The translations under genes were made by a program, and so were the position numbers. The notes below the pieces were generated by a model. The model ran no database searches and was not told the origin of the DNA. It saw only the letters and a program-made list of their open reading frames with translations. From positions 109,984 through 173,983 of the forward strand of contig CAKUXX010000003.1 of NCBI GenBank assembly GCA_934702355.1: a DNA stretch of 64,000 bases, written 5' to 3'. Below are positions 16,501 through 24,787 of this stretch, in pieces. The DNA comes from an uncultured Methanomassiliicoccales archaeon (lineage in GTDB: Archaea; Thermoplasmatota; Thermoplasmata; Methanomassiliicoccales; Methanomethylophilaceae). Positions within the stretch are counted from its first letter, which is position 1, and the number at the start of each line of letters is the position of its first letter.

Positions 16501-17790
16501 ATGGATTATCGGATGGCCTTGGAAGGCCGTGTCAAATCCCTGCCGATATCCGAGAAGCAGGTTCATTGGATACTGGTGCTGTCAGCCTGGGCCATCCTGA
16601 TGTTCGTGCTCCTGTTCATGACCGGAGGCCCCAAGGAGGATGTGCTCAACTTCTACAAGCATTCCGAGGCCATCAAATCCGGTCTGATGCCGTACCGGGA
16701 TTTCGTCTTCGAGTTCCCGCCGTTCTCCCTGGCGTTCTTCATGATGCCGGGCATGTTCACATCCGACGTGAACACCTATGCGACGATCTTCGGAGCACAG
16801 GTCATCCTGTTCATTGCGATCATGCTCCATTACACGCTGAAGATCTGCGACCGTGTCAACGTGAACAAGATCGCGGTTGCGGCGATATTCACGATGTTCT
16901 TCATCATCTACTTCCCGATAAGGAAGTTCGATGTCTTCCCGGCGTGTCTGACCGTCGTCGCGATGTACTACTTCATGGAAAGGAGGTTCGGACTCGCGTA
17001 CGGGTTCGCGGCCTTCGCGACACTTACGAAGATCTACCCCGGACTGCTGATATTGCTGTTCCTTGTGCTCAACATAGCCGAGAACGACAGGAACTGGAAG
17101 AAGAACGTCGCAATGGGGGTGATCGCATGCCTGATCGTCTCCCTGCTGGCGGTTCTGCCCCTGATGTCCGCGGGAGTCTCTTTCTCCGAGATACTGGGAT
17201 TCGTGGGATTCCACTCGGACCGCGGATTCCAGGTGGAGAGCCTGTTCGCCGAATCGGTAAGACTGCTGGCGCTTGTCGGCATTGGAACGTATCAGATCGT
17301 TCCATTGCATGATACACACGATGTCGTCGGACCGATCCCCGATGCCATCCTTCCGTATTGGACCGCCGTAGTGGGAGTCGCCATCGCACTTTCGCTCATC
17401 CTGGCGCTGAGATACGTGAACAAGAACGTCTGCGGTCACGAGAAGGGTTGGAACGACCGCTCGCTGATTCTGATGTCCCTCGTGGTGATCCTGACCTTCA
17501 TGATGTTTAACAAGGTGTTCTCCACGCAGTACATGGTGTGGATAATGCCCATGATGGCCATGATCCCGTTCATGACCAAGAACGACTGGATGAAAGCGTA
17601 CGTCTGCGTCGTCGTGCTTCTCGCGGTCGACTTCGGAAGGTGGTTCCTCCAGTATGACAACGCATCGGACCTGTTCATAACATTCAACTTCTGTCGCGAT
17701 GTGCTTCTGGTCCTGATGATGTGGATGTGCGTCAGAACGCTCCGTCACCCGGATTCGGACGACGATAGGATACTGGACATCAGGATCTGA
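16501..17790 (+). CDS. GT-C superfamily membrane glycosyltransferase (GT87-like)
   Basis: A 429-residue multi-span membrane protein. Conserved pieces: HSEAIKSGLMPYRDFVFEFP in the first external loop; RKFDVFPACLTVVA; ERRFGLAYGFAAFATLTKIY; GFHSDRGFQVESLF; and NKVFSTQYMVWIMP. The protein at 40450 carries nearly the same segments (KSGLLPYKDFVFEFPPF and ERRFGLAYGLAAMATLTKIY), so these two are close duplicates. Function is inferred from the family: transfer of a sugar, probably mannose from a polyprenyl-phosphate carrier, to a surface glycan. It converges on the DUF2238-like gene. Confidence 0.75.
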   Translation: MDYRMALEGRVKSLPISEKQVHWILVLSAWAILMFVLLFMTGGPKEDVLNFYKHSEAIKSGLMPYRDFVFEFPPFSLAFFMMPGMFTSDVNTYATIFGAQVILFIAIMLHYTLKICDRVNVNKIAVAAIFTMFFIIYFPIRKFDVFPACLTVVAMYYFMERRFGLAYGFAAFATLTKIYPGLLILLFLVLNIAENDRNWKKNVAMGVIACLIVSLLAVLPLMSAGVSFSEILGFVGFHSDRGFQVESLFAESVRLLALVGIGTYQIVPLHDTHDVVGPIPDAILPYWTAVVGVAIALSLILALRYVNKNVCGHEKGWNDRSLILMSLVVILTFMMFNKVFSTQYMVWIMPMMAMIPFMTKNDWMKAYVCVVVLLAVDFGRWFLQYDNASDLFITFNFCRDVLLVLMMWMCVRTLRHPDSDDDRILDIRI

Positions 17791-17801
17791 TAAGTTCAGA
17801 A

Positions 17802-18482
17802 TCACTGATCCTTATGGTGCGTATGCTTCAGGCGTATCTTGAGCTCGGAAATCATCTCTGAAGGCTCCTTGACCTTCAATGCATAATATGCATACACTGC
17901 GACGATACCCGCTCCGATGGCATCCGCGGTCATGTCCGCCAGGGACCCGGCCGCACCGTAGACCATGTAGCTGGAACCGGCCAGCAGATCGGTGGAGCAC
18001 TCGATGAGCTCCCAGATGCCGCCGAAGCTCACTGATATTATGAAAAGGGAGATCGCAAGACCCTTGTTGGAGCCGAGGGTGACGTGCGCGGGGGAATATG
18101 TCACCATGACGCACAGCGCCATCAGGATGATCTCCGTCACGACCACGGACGATATCACATGGGAGAAGTCCCCCCACCAGCTGATCGTGAAGTACATCCC
18201 GCAGCAGAGGGTCGTCGCATACATGTAAAGGTCGAAGTAGACCATCGCGAGGAACCAGCGGGGCAGGACGATTATGTTCCTCAGACTGAGGATCGGCAGG
18301 ATTATGCTCACCAGTGCGACAGCAATGCATGTCCCTTTGAGATACTCCGGAGGGTGCCCCGCGGCGATGCCGGGTGCGATCCCCAGCTCGACCGACAGGA
18401 ACAGTATCACCAGAACGCTCGGACAGAGCACGAGCATGCAGAGCGACCTGATCCTCTCGCTGTTGTTCTGGAGCTTGGTCAT
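17802..18482 (-). CDS. DUF2238/YjdF-like membrane protein
   Basis: A 226-residue protein with six or seven hydrophobic helices. Near the C-terminus it reads FGGIWELIECSTDLLAGS and AAGSLADMTADAIGAGIVAV; earlier it has WWGDFSHVISS. This WExxE...D...G...DMxxDxxG pattern resembles DUF2238 (YjdF) proteins, whose function is unknown. The residues are shared with the protein at 43074-43703. The ATG at 18482 forms an ATGA overlap with the upstream membrane-protein gene, so the two are co-translated. An apparent longer frame to 19079 is an out-of-frame reading of that upstream gene. Confidence 0.65.
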   Translation of the reverse strand: MTKLQNNSERIRSLCMLVLCPSVLVILFLSVELGIAPGIAAGHPPEYLKGTCIAVALVSIILPILSLRNIIVLPRWFLAMVYFDLYMYATTLCCGMYFTISWWGDFSHVISSVVVTEIILMALCVMVTYSPAHVTLGSNKGLAISLFIISVSFGGIWELIECSTDLLAGSSYMVYGAAGSLADMTADAIGAGIVAVYAYYALKVKEPSEMISELKIRLKHTHHKDQ

Positions 18483-19084
18483 TCGCGGACCACCGCCCCT
18501 TTGCTGTTGATCACGATGTCGTTGCGGCGCATCCATATCCTCAGAGCTATCGCCAATACTATGGACACCGTCAGAGGAACGGCCACGCCCCATCCGACAT
18601 ACGCGTTGGTCACGTACGGGGACACCGTGTGAATCCCCTGGATGTAATATGTGATGATGAACCCGGGGACCACGAGGCCCAGCGCATAGAACGGATAGAG
18701 TGAGGATGCGAGCGCCCAGTTGTAAGAGGCATTGTAGCGGACCGCCAGTGCCTGCAGCAGCAGGAACGTCAGCCCGGGAAGGGGGAGGGTATGCGCGACG
18801 GCCGCGAGGAACGCCCAGTTGTAGACGTCCATCGCATGCTCCTGGAGGACGATGTCGTCGTAGGACAGTCCTTTGTCCATCGCCATCGATACGATGAGTA
18901 TCAGAATTGACACGAACAGGATCTTGCGCTGCAGAATCACATCCGATTCCGACGCCAGAATATACGATATCAAGATGGAGAACACGGCCAGCGAGACGGT
19001 TATTCCATCCTTCTCGATGATTCCGATTACCGCCGCGACGATGCTTATCAGTGCGGCCGCCAGAACGGTAGGACTCCACCTCAT
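18479..19084 (-). CDS. integral membrane protein, unknown function
   Basis: A 201-residue protein made almost entirely of hydrophobic helices (six or more) with a short basic C-terminus (RIWMRRNDIVINSKG). No known family is recognised. It is encoded immediately upstream of, and overlaps by 4 bp, the DUF2238-like gene. The same two-gene arrangement recurs at 43074-44323, where the partner also ends with a helix followed by a charged tail. A TATA-like GATTAATAA on the minus strand near 19107-19116 lies about 25 bases from the ATG. Confidence 0.6.
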   Translation of the reverse strand: MRWSPTVLAAALISIVAAVIGIIEKDGITVSLAVFSILISYILASESDVILQRKILFVSILILIVSMAMDKGLSYDDIVLQEHAMDVYNWAFLAAVAHTLPLPGLTFLLLQALAVRYNASYNWALASSLYPFYALGLVVPGFIITYYIQGIHTVSPYVTNAYVGWGVAVPLTVSIVLAIALRIWMRRNDIVINSKGAVVRE

Positions 19085-19190
19085 GAAACCGTTTCAGAAA
19101 CTACGTTATTAATCGTTTCGATTTTATGCTTGGAACAGGCCGAAGGAAATCGATCGGGGAATGAGACTTACATCCCCATGAAAACGAGGA

Positions 19191-19493
19191 TTATGCGATC
19201 CTCAGCGCAACGGAAAGCGCTGAATCTATGCTGGAGAATGCATCGTCTGCGACCGCCGCGAGGATGAGGTCTCCGGATTCAACGTCGTTCTTTCCGACGA
19301 TCCATCCAATGTTGCCTGCGATGTCGGTATTGTACGTTCCGAAGATCCTGATCGATCCGTCGACGATGCAGGCGACGATCAGATTGGACTCCTCAATCGC
19401 GGATTCCCTCTCTTCGGCGGGCATGTAACCTTTGATGCACACCGCGGTGACGGATCTGCCGTCCCCGATATCCAATGTGCCGAGACGCTTCAC
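19191..19493 (-). pseudogene. unknown protein, apparently missing its 5' end
   Basis: From a GTG at 19493 the minus strand encodes 100 residues with credible protein character (ERESAIEESNLIVACIVDGS and IRIFGTYNTDIAGNIGWIVG). The same frame stays open upstream with convincing sequence (KPTELAYDLWYRIPVKRLG) but contains no ATG, GTG or TTG before a stop near 19788, where it runs antisense to the large surface-protein gene. I read it as the surviving C-terminal part of a gene whose head was lost at a junction around 19540-19565. A complete 100-residue gene starting at the GTG (weak AGGA site 5 bases upstream) is the alternative. Function unknown. Confidence 0.4.
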
Positions 19494-19697
19494 AGGTATC
19501 CTGTACCACAGATCGTAAGCGAGTTCGGTCGGTTTTCCCGTGCCGGTGACACACTTTACAAAATAGATTCCCTGACTGGAGAAGTTGTCAGATCTATAAC
19601 CACGGAAGGCTCCCAGATTGTAGCATACTACATCTATATCGGATACGGCAACGGAATCATACTCGACTATGCCACAGGTACAGCCTATGACCTTGAC

Positions 19698-22600
19698 TTG
19701 AACGAAAAATGGAAGATGCCTGAAAAATTCAAATCTGCGTTCTATGGAGATAACGGTTATTTCTACGGCATATCAGAAGGAAAGCTCTCTAAATTCTCAT
19801 TGAATGGAAAAATAGAAAAAAACTGGTCTGTCGACGTATCGGGATGGCATGCACTATATGGCACCACATCCAAGCCGGTGATACTCAACGGAAAAGCATA
19901 CTACATCAACATCTCTGGCGATGATCGTTTCGTCAGCAGCATAGATCTAGATAATGGAACAAAAAAACAAATTGTACTAAACAAAGCACAGGGGATGCTC
20001 TTGGATGATGGTTGGCTGACAACAGCCAACATCGAGGGAACAGATTACCTATTCCTGACCGCCTACGGAACTGGCCTGTTTGGTGATGGGAACAGTACAG
20101 GTGCCAAAATATTCACAATTAAACTCGACAAAAATGGGGACATTGTTGATGATTCTGTGAGATACATGACTTTTGAGAATAGCGGATGCGCATCCGCATT
20201 CGTCGTTTTCAATGACAGAGGATATATCAATATCAACGGCGAAAAAAACAAACTATACGTCATCGATGTGCCTACCTTTATAAAAACTGTATATAGTCTA
20301 ACTACAGCACAATTAAAGGATATGGGAAGCGCCAATATCTGTAAGAAATACATTATCTATGCGCAAGAAAGCGTGTACACACACGGCTCGATTGTGGTCA
20401 ACACACATTATTATGAAGAAACTGGATCCATCTACATCTACATGCTCCCCTACATGCCTATCAACACCATGATCCTCGTCTTCGAGGACCACGCGGGCAA
20501 GGTCAGGGACACGGGGCACACGGAGATCAGAGGGAAAAACGCATTCGGATCGCAGACCGTCAGGATCGGATCCAACGGTGTCCTCGTCTGGTATGACGAT
20601 TCCGGTACCGTATACTGCTATGCATCCGCATCCAAGGTGCCCTACAGGTTCCTCCTCCAGGACAAGGACGGTGCGGAGTGGGTGCTCCAGCAGGGAACGG
20701 ATGCCGAAGATGCACTGAAGAAGGCACTTGAGAGCAAGAACTGGACTGCCGACGTCGGATCGCTGAACGTGTTCGTGAAGAACTCCAAGGGAGACCTCGT
20801 CAAAGTCAGCGATATCACAGACAATGGAGTCTCCAACTATCGCGAATTCCTGATATCGACCGATATCAAGGATATCAATGACGTACCTGAAAGGATGTTC
20901 TACCTGTACAAGATCGACGGAACCGCAGACCCGTATGATATCTTCGATCTATTCGATGATCACAGTGTCAAAGGAAAGCTGACCGTTGATGGATTCTCCA
21001 GAATCCTGTTCCATACCGGATACGAGGTTGAATGGATCAGTGTCAATGGCAGTGGCACACTCAACACACAGATCCAGAACGCGATGAAGAAAACGAATAT
21101 ACAGTTCGACAACTTGACACTAAACGTCTACAAATACGATGTCGGAAAGGAGACTTGGCAGAAACTGACAGATCTTACCGATGAGATATCCGCCAATTGT
21201 GATTACTTCGTTTCTGCGACTGTTGACAACATGGATGATCTGCCCTCTGAAACATATTATGGGTTGGATTCTAAGGGAAAGATCTGCATCTTGACCCTCA
21301 GCGAACTGATGGCTAATGACAAACAATTCGGATTGTTTACAACTACCCCGATTTACAGCGTGACATACAACCTCAACGGAGGAACGGATGCGAACGGCAT
21401 GACCGCCATGAAGTCGATCACCAAAGGGGGGAAGTTCACAGTTCCTGCCATAGACGGACTTGGAAAATCTGTTACCCGCAATAACTATGTGATTGAAAAG
21501 TTGCTCGTTAATGGCATGAATGTGTCTGGAAAAACAATCACCGTATCTTCGGACACTGTCATAGATATTATCTGGGCATGGAAGGATTCTAGCAAGAAGG
21601 TTGCCGACGTAGGCCTCTCATCAGATTCCGATGCATACCTGATCTACGAAGGCTCCGGCTACGGATCAACGGTCGATGGGGCATTTGAAGGAATCAAATC
21701 GTTCAAAACAAGTTTCGACAAGGAAGGTGATGTGGCTAATAAAACCTTGTTCGTTGTGTTTTCACAGAATGGAATCGTTGTGAAGGATGATTACAAGATT
21801 ACCGGACACCTGTATTATGATGGCAAAGAGATATACAAAGAAGAGCTCGGCAACACAAGCAGCGTATGGTATGTGACTATCAGTAGCGATGTCGCCAACT
21901 CCGACAAAACCTATGGAAATGGAATATTGAATGTCCCAGAAGGTAAAGAACTAATCATGGAGATTAAAGTCGGAGATACTACCGCCATCAGAACCGTCAT
22001 CGACACAAGAACAACGAGTGGTTCTGACTGGACCCGCGGTACCCCTGAAATCCACGGATACTGCGGAACAGAATCCGACGGTTCGATTAAGGAAGGTTCA
22101 TCCATCACCCTGTCGCCCAAATTCTACGTCAAGACAGACGGCAACATCGCCCCAGGCAATGTCGCCCAGAAAAAAGTGAAATGGACCTCCGACAACGAAT
22201 CAGTGGCTAAGGTCTCCAACGGAGTCGTGACAGCTGTTTCCAAGGGAACAGCAATCATAACCGGAATCACCGAAGACGGAGGATACAAGTTCTCCTGTGC
22301 GGTGAATGTGTCGGAAACACCCATAAGCGGCGTCAGTCTCGTATGGTCCGGTGAAAAAATCGAGTTTGTCGGCGACGAGGGACAACTTGTGATCACATGC
22401 GAATCCGGTGCGGCGAGTCACATCGACTGGTCATCCAGCGATGACAATGTTGCTTCCGTGGATTCCGACGGTAATGTCAAAGCTAACTCCAAAGGAACTG
22501 CTGTCATAACGGCAGTTGTAAAGGACAACACCGGAAAAACGGAGACGAAGAAGATGACTGTAACTGTCTCGACAAGAACAGTCACTTCGATCAGCCTGTC

Positions 22601-24620
22601 CGAATCTTCGCTTTCCATGACCATAGGCGACATATCTACTCTGACAGCCACCATTACGCCTGATAATGCTGCAGACAAATCCGTGACATGGAAGGTTACC
22701 GGTGGCAATTCGGTCACAGTTGATCAGCATGGAATCGTCACTGCGGTTTCTGAGGGAAAATCCACCATAGCCGTGATCGCAAACGATGGCAGCGGTTTAT
22801 CGGCCACCTGCGTGATAACCGTCAATGCTGTCAAGGTCAAATCCATAACCGTACAGAGCACACTGACCCTGGAAATCGGAAACAGTGCCAAACTGGCTGT
22901 GACTGTCGGACCGGAAGATGCCAGCAACAAGGCCGTGAACTGGAGTGTCGACGGATCCTCCGTCACTGTCGACGGTAACGGAAACATCTACGCAACGACC
23001 GCGGGCACATCAGTGATCACAGTCACAGCAGCAGACGGTTCTGGAACAGATGCGAATTGCACCGTGACTGTGAAGGATTACAGTGTCAAGGACATATCCA
23101 TGACGTCTGCGTCCAAACTCGAGGTCGGCAAGACCTTGACCCTCAGGACTGAGATCACACCGAGCGATGCCAAGAACAAGACCCTGACCTGGACTTCCAG
23201 CAACCCTGCTGTTGCAACGGTCTCCAACGGAGTCGTCACGGCTGTATCTCAAGGTACCGCGACCATCACCGCTACCGCCAGAGACGGCAGCGGTGTATCG
23301 GCTACCTGCGTGATAACCGTCACAGATGCGGCATCCAAGATCGAATCCGTGTCCCTCGACAGGACATCCATTGCAATGGAGGTCGGAGCAAAGGAGACCC
23401 TCAAGGCCACGATAAGCCCCGCAGCCACAGGCATGGATCTCAACTGGACCGTCGGAAGTGTCGGTAACAATCTGATATCCATCCTGAAGAACAGTGACGG
23501 CTCCGTGACCGTCACCGCCAAAGGAGCGGGTAACGCATCCGTCATCGTCACCGTCAAGGGCACCCAGCTGTCCGCCGTGTGCGATATCGTGATCGTCTCC
23601 AAGGAGACAGAGAAGATCTCCGACGAGACGAAGAAGAATGAGGACGGAACGTCCACCCAGACCGTTGTCGAGAAGATCGATACCGGAAAGGGAACCAGCA
23701 CCACCCAGACAACAGAGACCGTGAAGGACTCCGATGGCAAGGTTCAGAGCACCACGACCGAATTGGTGCTCGAATCCGAAGATCCCAAGATCAAGACGAC
23801 GACGAAGATCACCCTGACCAAGGACGGTAACGGCAATGCCTCAGAGCCCAAGGTCGAGGTCGACATGGGCAACAAGGGTAGCGCCAGCAACGGCACCAGG
23901 TCCATAACCGTGGACGCCGACCACCTGAAAGAGGCCCTGAACCAGCTCGAACGCGCCAAGGCGATCACCGGAATCGATGATCTGGACAGGAACATCGAGA
24001 TCAAGGCCGACGAAGGAAAGGACATCGATCAGATGGTGGCCACACTGGACCCGTCCAGCATCTCGGACCTCTCCAAATCCGACGGCGTATCCCTGAGCAT
24101 CCACTCGGAGATCGGACGCATGGAGATCAGCACAGATGTGTTCTCCACCATGGAGGACATAGGCGGCAAGGCAACTGTCAGCATGAACAGGGCGGACGGC
24201 AAGATCGCTATTCCCGAAGCACTGTCGAAGGCAGACAAGATGTCCCTCTTCCAGGTGGACCTGAAGGTCGGAGACAAGAACGTGCACAACCTAAACGGCG
24301 GCGTGAAACTGTCCCTCCCGTTCGAACTCTCCGCTGGACAGGACCCGACCAAGGTCGGAATACGCTACGTCGACTCCGACGGCAACCTGAGCGACGAGAA
24401 GTTCCGTGCTGAATACGAGAACGGAATGGTATCGTTCACCACGACCCACTTCTCCACATTCGCCGTCGTCTACGGCGATGTGGAATCCACTCCCGGAACG
24501 ACCGCGACAACAAGCGGAGATTCGTCCATGACCTCTCTCTGCATCGCCCTCGCGGCACTCACGGGCGCGTTCGCAGCAACAACAGTGATGTTCGTCCTGC
24601 GCATGAAGGGAAAGATCTGA
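19698..24620 (+). CDS. giant Ig-like (BIG2) cell-surface protein, 5'-truncated
   Basis: A 1640-residue protein if counted from a TTG at 19698. The frame continues upstream to about 19540 with good coding character (YKIDSLTGEVVRS and GYGNGIILDYATGTAYDLD) but no ATG or GTG, and there is no signal peptide, unlike its neighbours. Layout: beta-propeller-like blades (about 1-310); two weak DUF4430-like domains (about 315-412 and 422-525); a Listeria-Bacteroides-type repeat starting VTYNLNGGTDANG (about 550-628); an unassigned domain (632-785); six BIG2 Ig-like domains (785-1295, each with GVVTAVSKGTA-type cores); a Thr/Lys-rich linker; and a C-terminal domain ending VSFTTTHFSTFAVVY, also found in the next protein. 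A membrane anchor lies at about 1610-1633 with a short basic tail. It is probably anchored outside the cell; expression is doubtful because no start is visible. Confidence 0.75.
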   Translation: MNEKWKMPEKFKSAFYGDNGYFYGISEGKLSKFSLNGKIEKNWSVDVSGWHALYGTTSKPVILNGKAYYINISGDDRFVSSIDLDNGTKKQIVLNKAQGMLLDDGWLTTANIEGTDYLFLTAYGTGLFGDGNSTGAKIFTIKLDKNGDIVDDSVRYMTFENSGCASAFVVFNDRGYININGEKNKLYVIDVPTFIKTVYSLTTAQLKDMGSANICKKYIIYAQESVYTHGSIVVNTHYYEETGSIYIYMLPYMPINTMILVFEDHAGKVRDTGHTEIRGKNAFGSQTVRIGSNGVLVWYDDSGTVYCYASASKVPYRFLLQDKDGAEWVLQQGTDAEDALKKALESKNWTADVGSLNVFVKNSKGDLVKVSDITDNGVSNYREFLISTDIKDINDVPERMFYLYKIDGTADPYDIFDLFDDHSVKGKLTVDGFSRILFHTGYEVEWISVNGSGTLNTQIQNAMKKTNIQFDNLTLNVYKYDVGKETWQKLTDLTDEISANCDYFVSATVDNMDDLPSETYYGLDSKGKICILTLSELMANDKQFGLFTTTPIYSVTYNLNGGTDANGMTAMKSITKGGKFTVPAIDGLGKSVTRNNYVIEKLLVNGMNVSGKTITVSSDTVIDIIWAWKDSSKKVADVGLSSDSDAYLIYEGSGYGSTVDGAFEGIKSFKTSFDKEGDVANKTLFVVFSQNGIVVKDDYKITGHLYYDGKEIYKEELGNTSSVWYVTISSDVANSDKTYGNGILNVPEGKELIMEIKVGDTTAIRTVIDTRTTSGSDWTRGTPEIHGYCGTESDGSIKEGSSITLSPKFYVKTDGNIAPGNVAQKKVKWTSDNESVAKVSNGVVTAVSKGTAIITGITEDGGYKFSCAVNVSETPISGVSLVWSGEKIEFVGDEGQLVITCESGAASHIDWSSSDDNVASVDSDGNVKANSKGTAVITAVVKDNTGKTETKKMTVTVSTRTVTSISLSESSLSMTIGDISTLTATITPDNAADKSVTWKVTGGNSVTVDQHGIVTAVSEGKSTIAVIANDGSGLSATCVITVNAVKVKSITVQSTLTLEIGNSAKLAVTVGPEDASNKAVNWSVDGSSVTVDGNGNIYATTAGTSVITVTAADGSGTDANCTVTVKDYSVKDISMTSASKLEVGKTLTLRTEITPSDAKNKTLTWTSSNPAVATVSNGVVTAVSQGTATITATARDGSGVSATCVITVTDAASKIESVSLDRTSIAMEVGAKETLKATISPAATGMDLNWTVGSVGNNLISILKNSDGSVTVTAKGAGNASVIVTVKGTQLSAVCDIVIVSKETEKISDETKKNEDGTSTQTVVEKIDTGKGTSTTQTTETVKDSDGKVQSTTTELVLESEDPKIKTTTKITLTKDGNGNASEPKVEVDMGNKGSASNGTRSITVDADHLKEALNQLERAKAITGIDDLDRNIEIKADEGKDIDQMVATLDPSSISDLSKSDGVSLSIHSEIGRMEISTDVFSTMEDIGGKATVSMNRADGKIAIPEALSKADKMSLFQVDLKVGDKNVHNLNGGVKLSLPFELSAGQDPTKVGIRYVDSDGNLSDEKFRAEYENGMVSFTTTHFSTFAVVYGDVESTPGTTATTSGDSSMTSLCIALAALTGAFAATTVMFVLRMKGKI

Positions 24621-24634
24621 ACACAACAACCTCA

Positions 24635-24653
24635 GGGGTGCGTCCAGCACCCC
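24635..24653 (+). terminator. hairpin after the giant surface-protein gene
   Basis: GGGGTGC-GTCCA-GCACCCC is a perfect 7-bp stem 15 bases after the stop at 24620. It lacks a long T-run. Confidence 0.45.
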
Positions 24654-24666
24654 GATAAACCACTTT

Positions 24667-24699
24667 CCTGCGGGTAGGCAAAAGAGTACAACCCGCGGG
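24667..24699 (+). promoter_or_regulatory. second hairpin in the leader of the island operon
   Basis: CCTGCGGGT (24667-24675) pairs with ACCCGCGGG (24691-24699), 9 bp with one G-U, around a 15-base purine-rich loop. It lies about 90 bases before the ATG at 24788. It may be part of the terminator region or a leader structure; no cobalamin-riboswitch box is visible. Confidence 0.3.
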
Positions 24700-24787
24700 A
24701 TTCCATCCATCCAATCAGATTCTTCTTATATTCGCACTTGGAGGTTTTCTGGACATATCTGCCGGAAGGCGGGAAGGAGGAACCAAG

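Noticed and set aside
17802..19079. 425-residue minus-strand frame spanning two membrane-protein genes
   Set aside because: Its first half is an out-of-frame reading of the gene at 18479-19084; only the part from 18482 down is coding.
24621..24787. possible cobalamin riboswitch ahead of the uptake operon
   Set aside because: Two hairpins are present but no B12-box-like or GCCACTG-type core could be found; a covariance-model search would be decisive.
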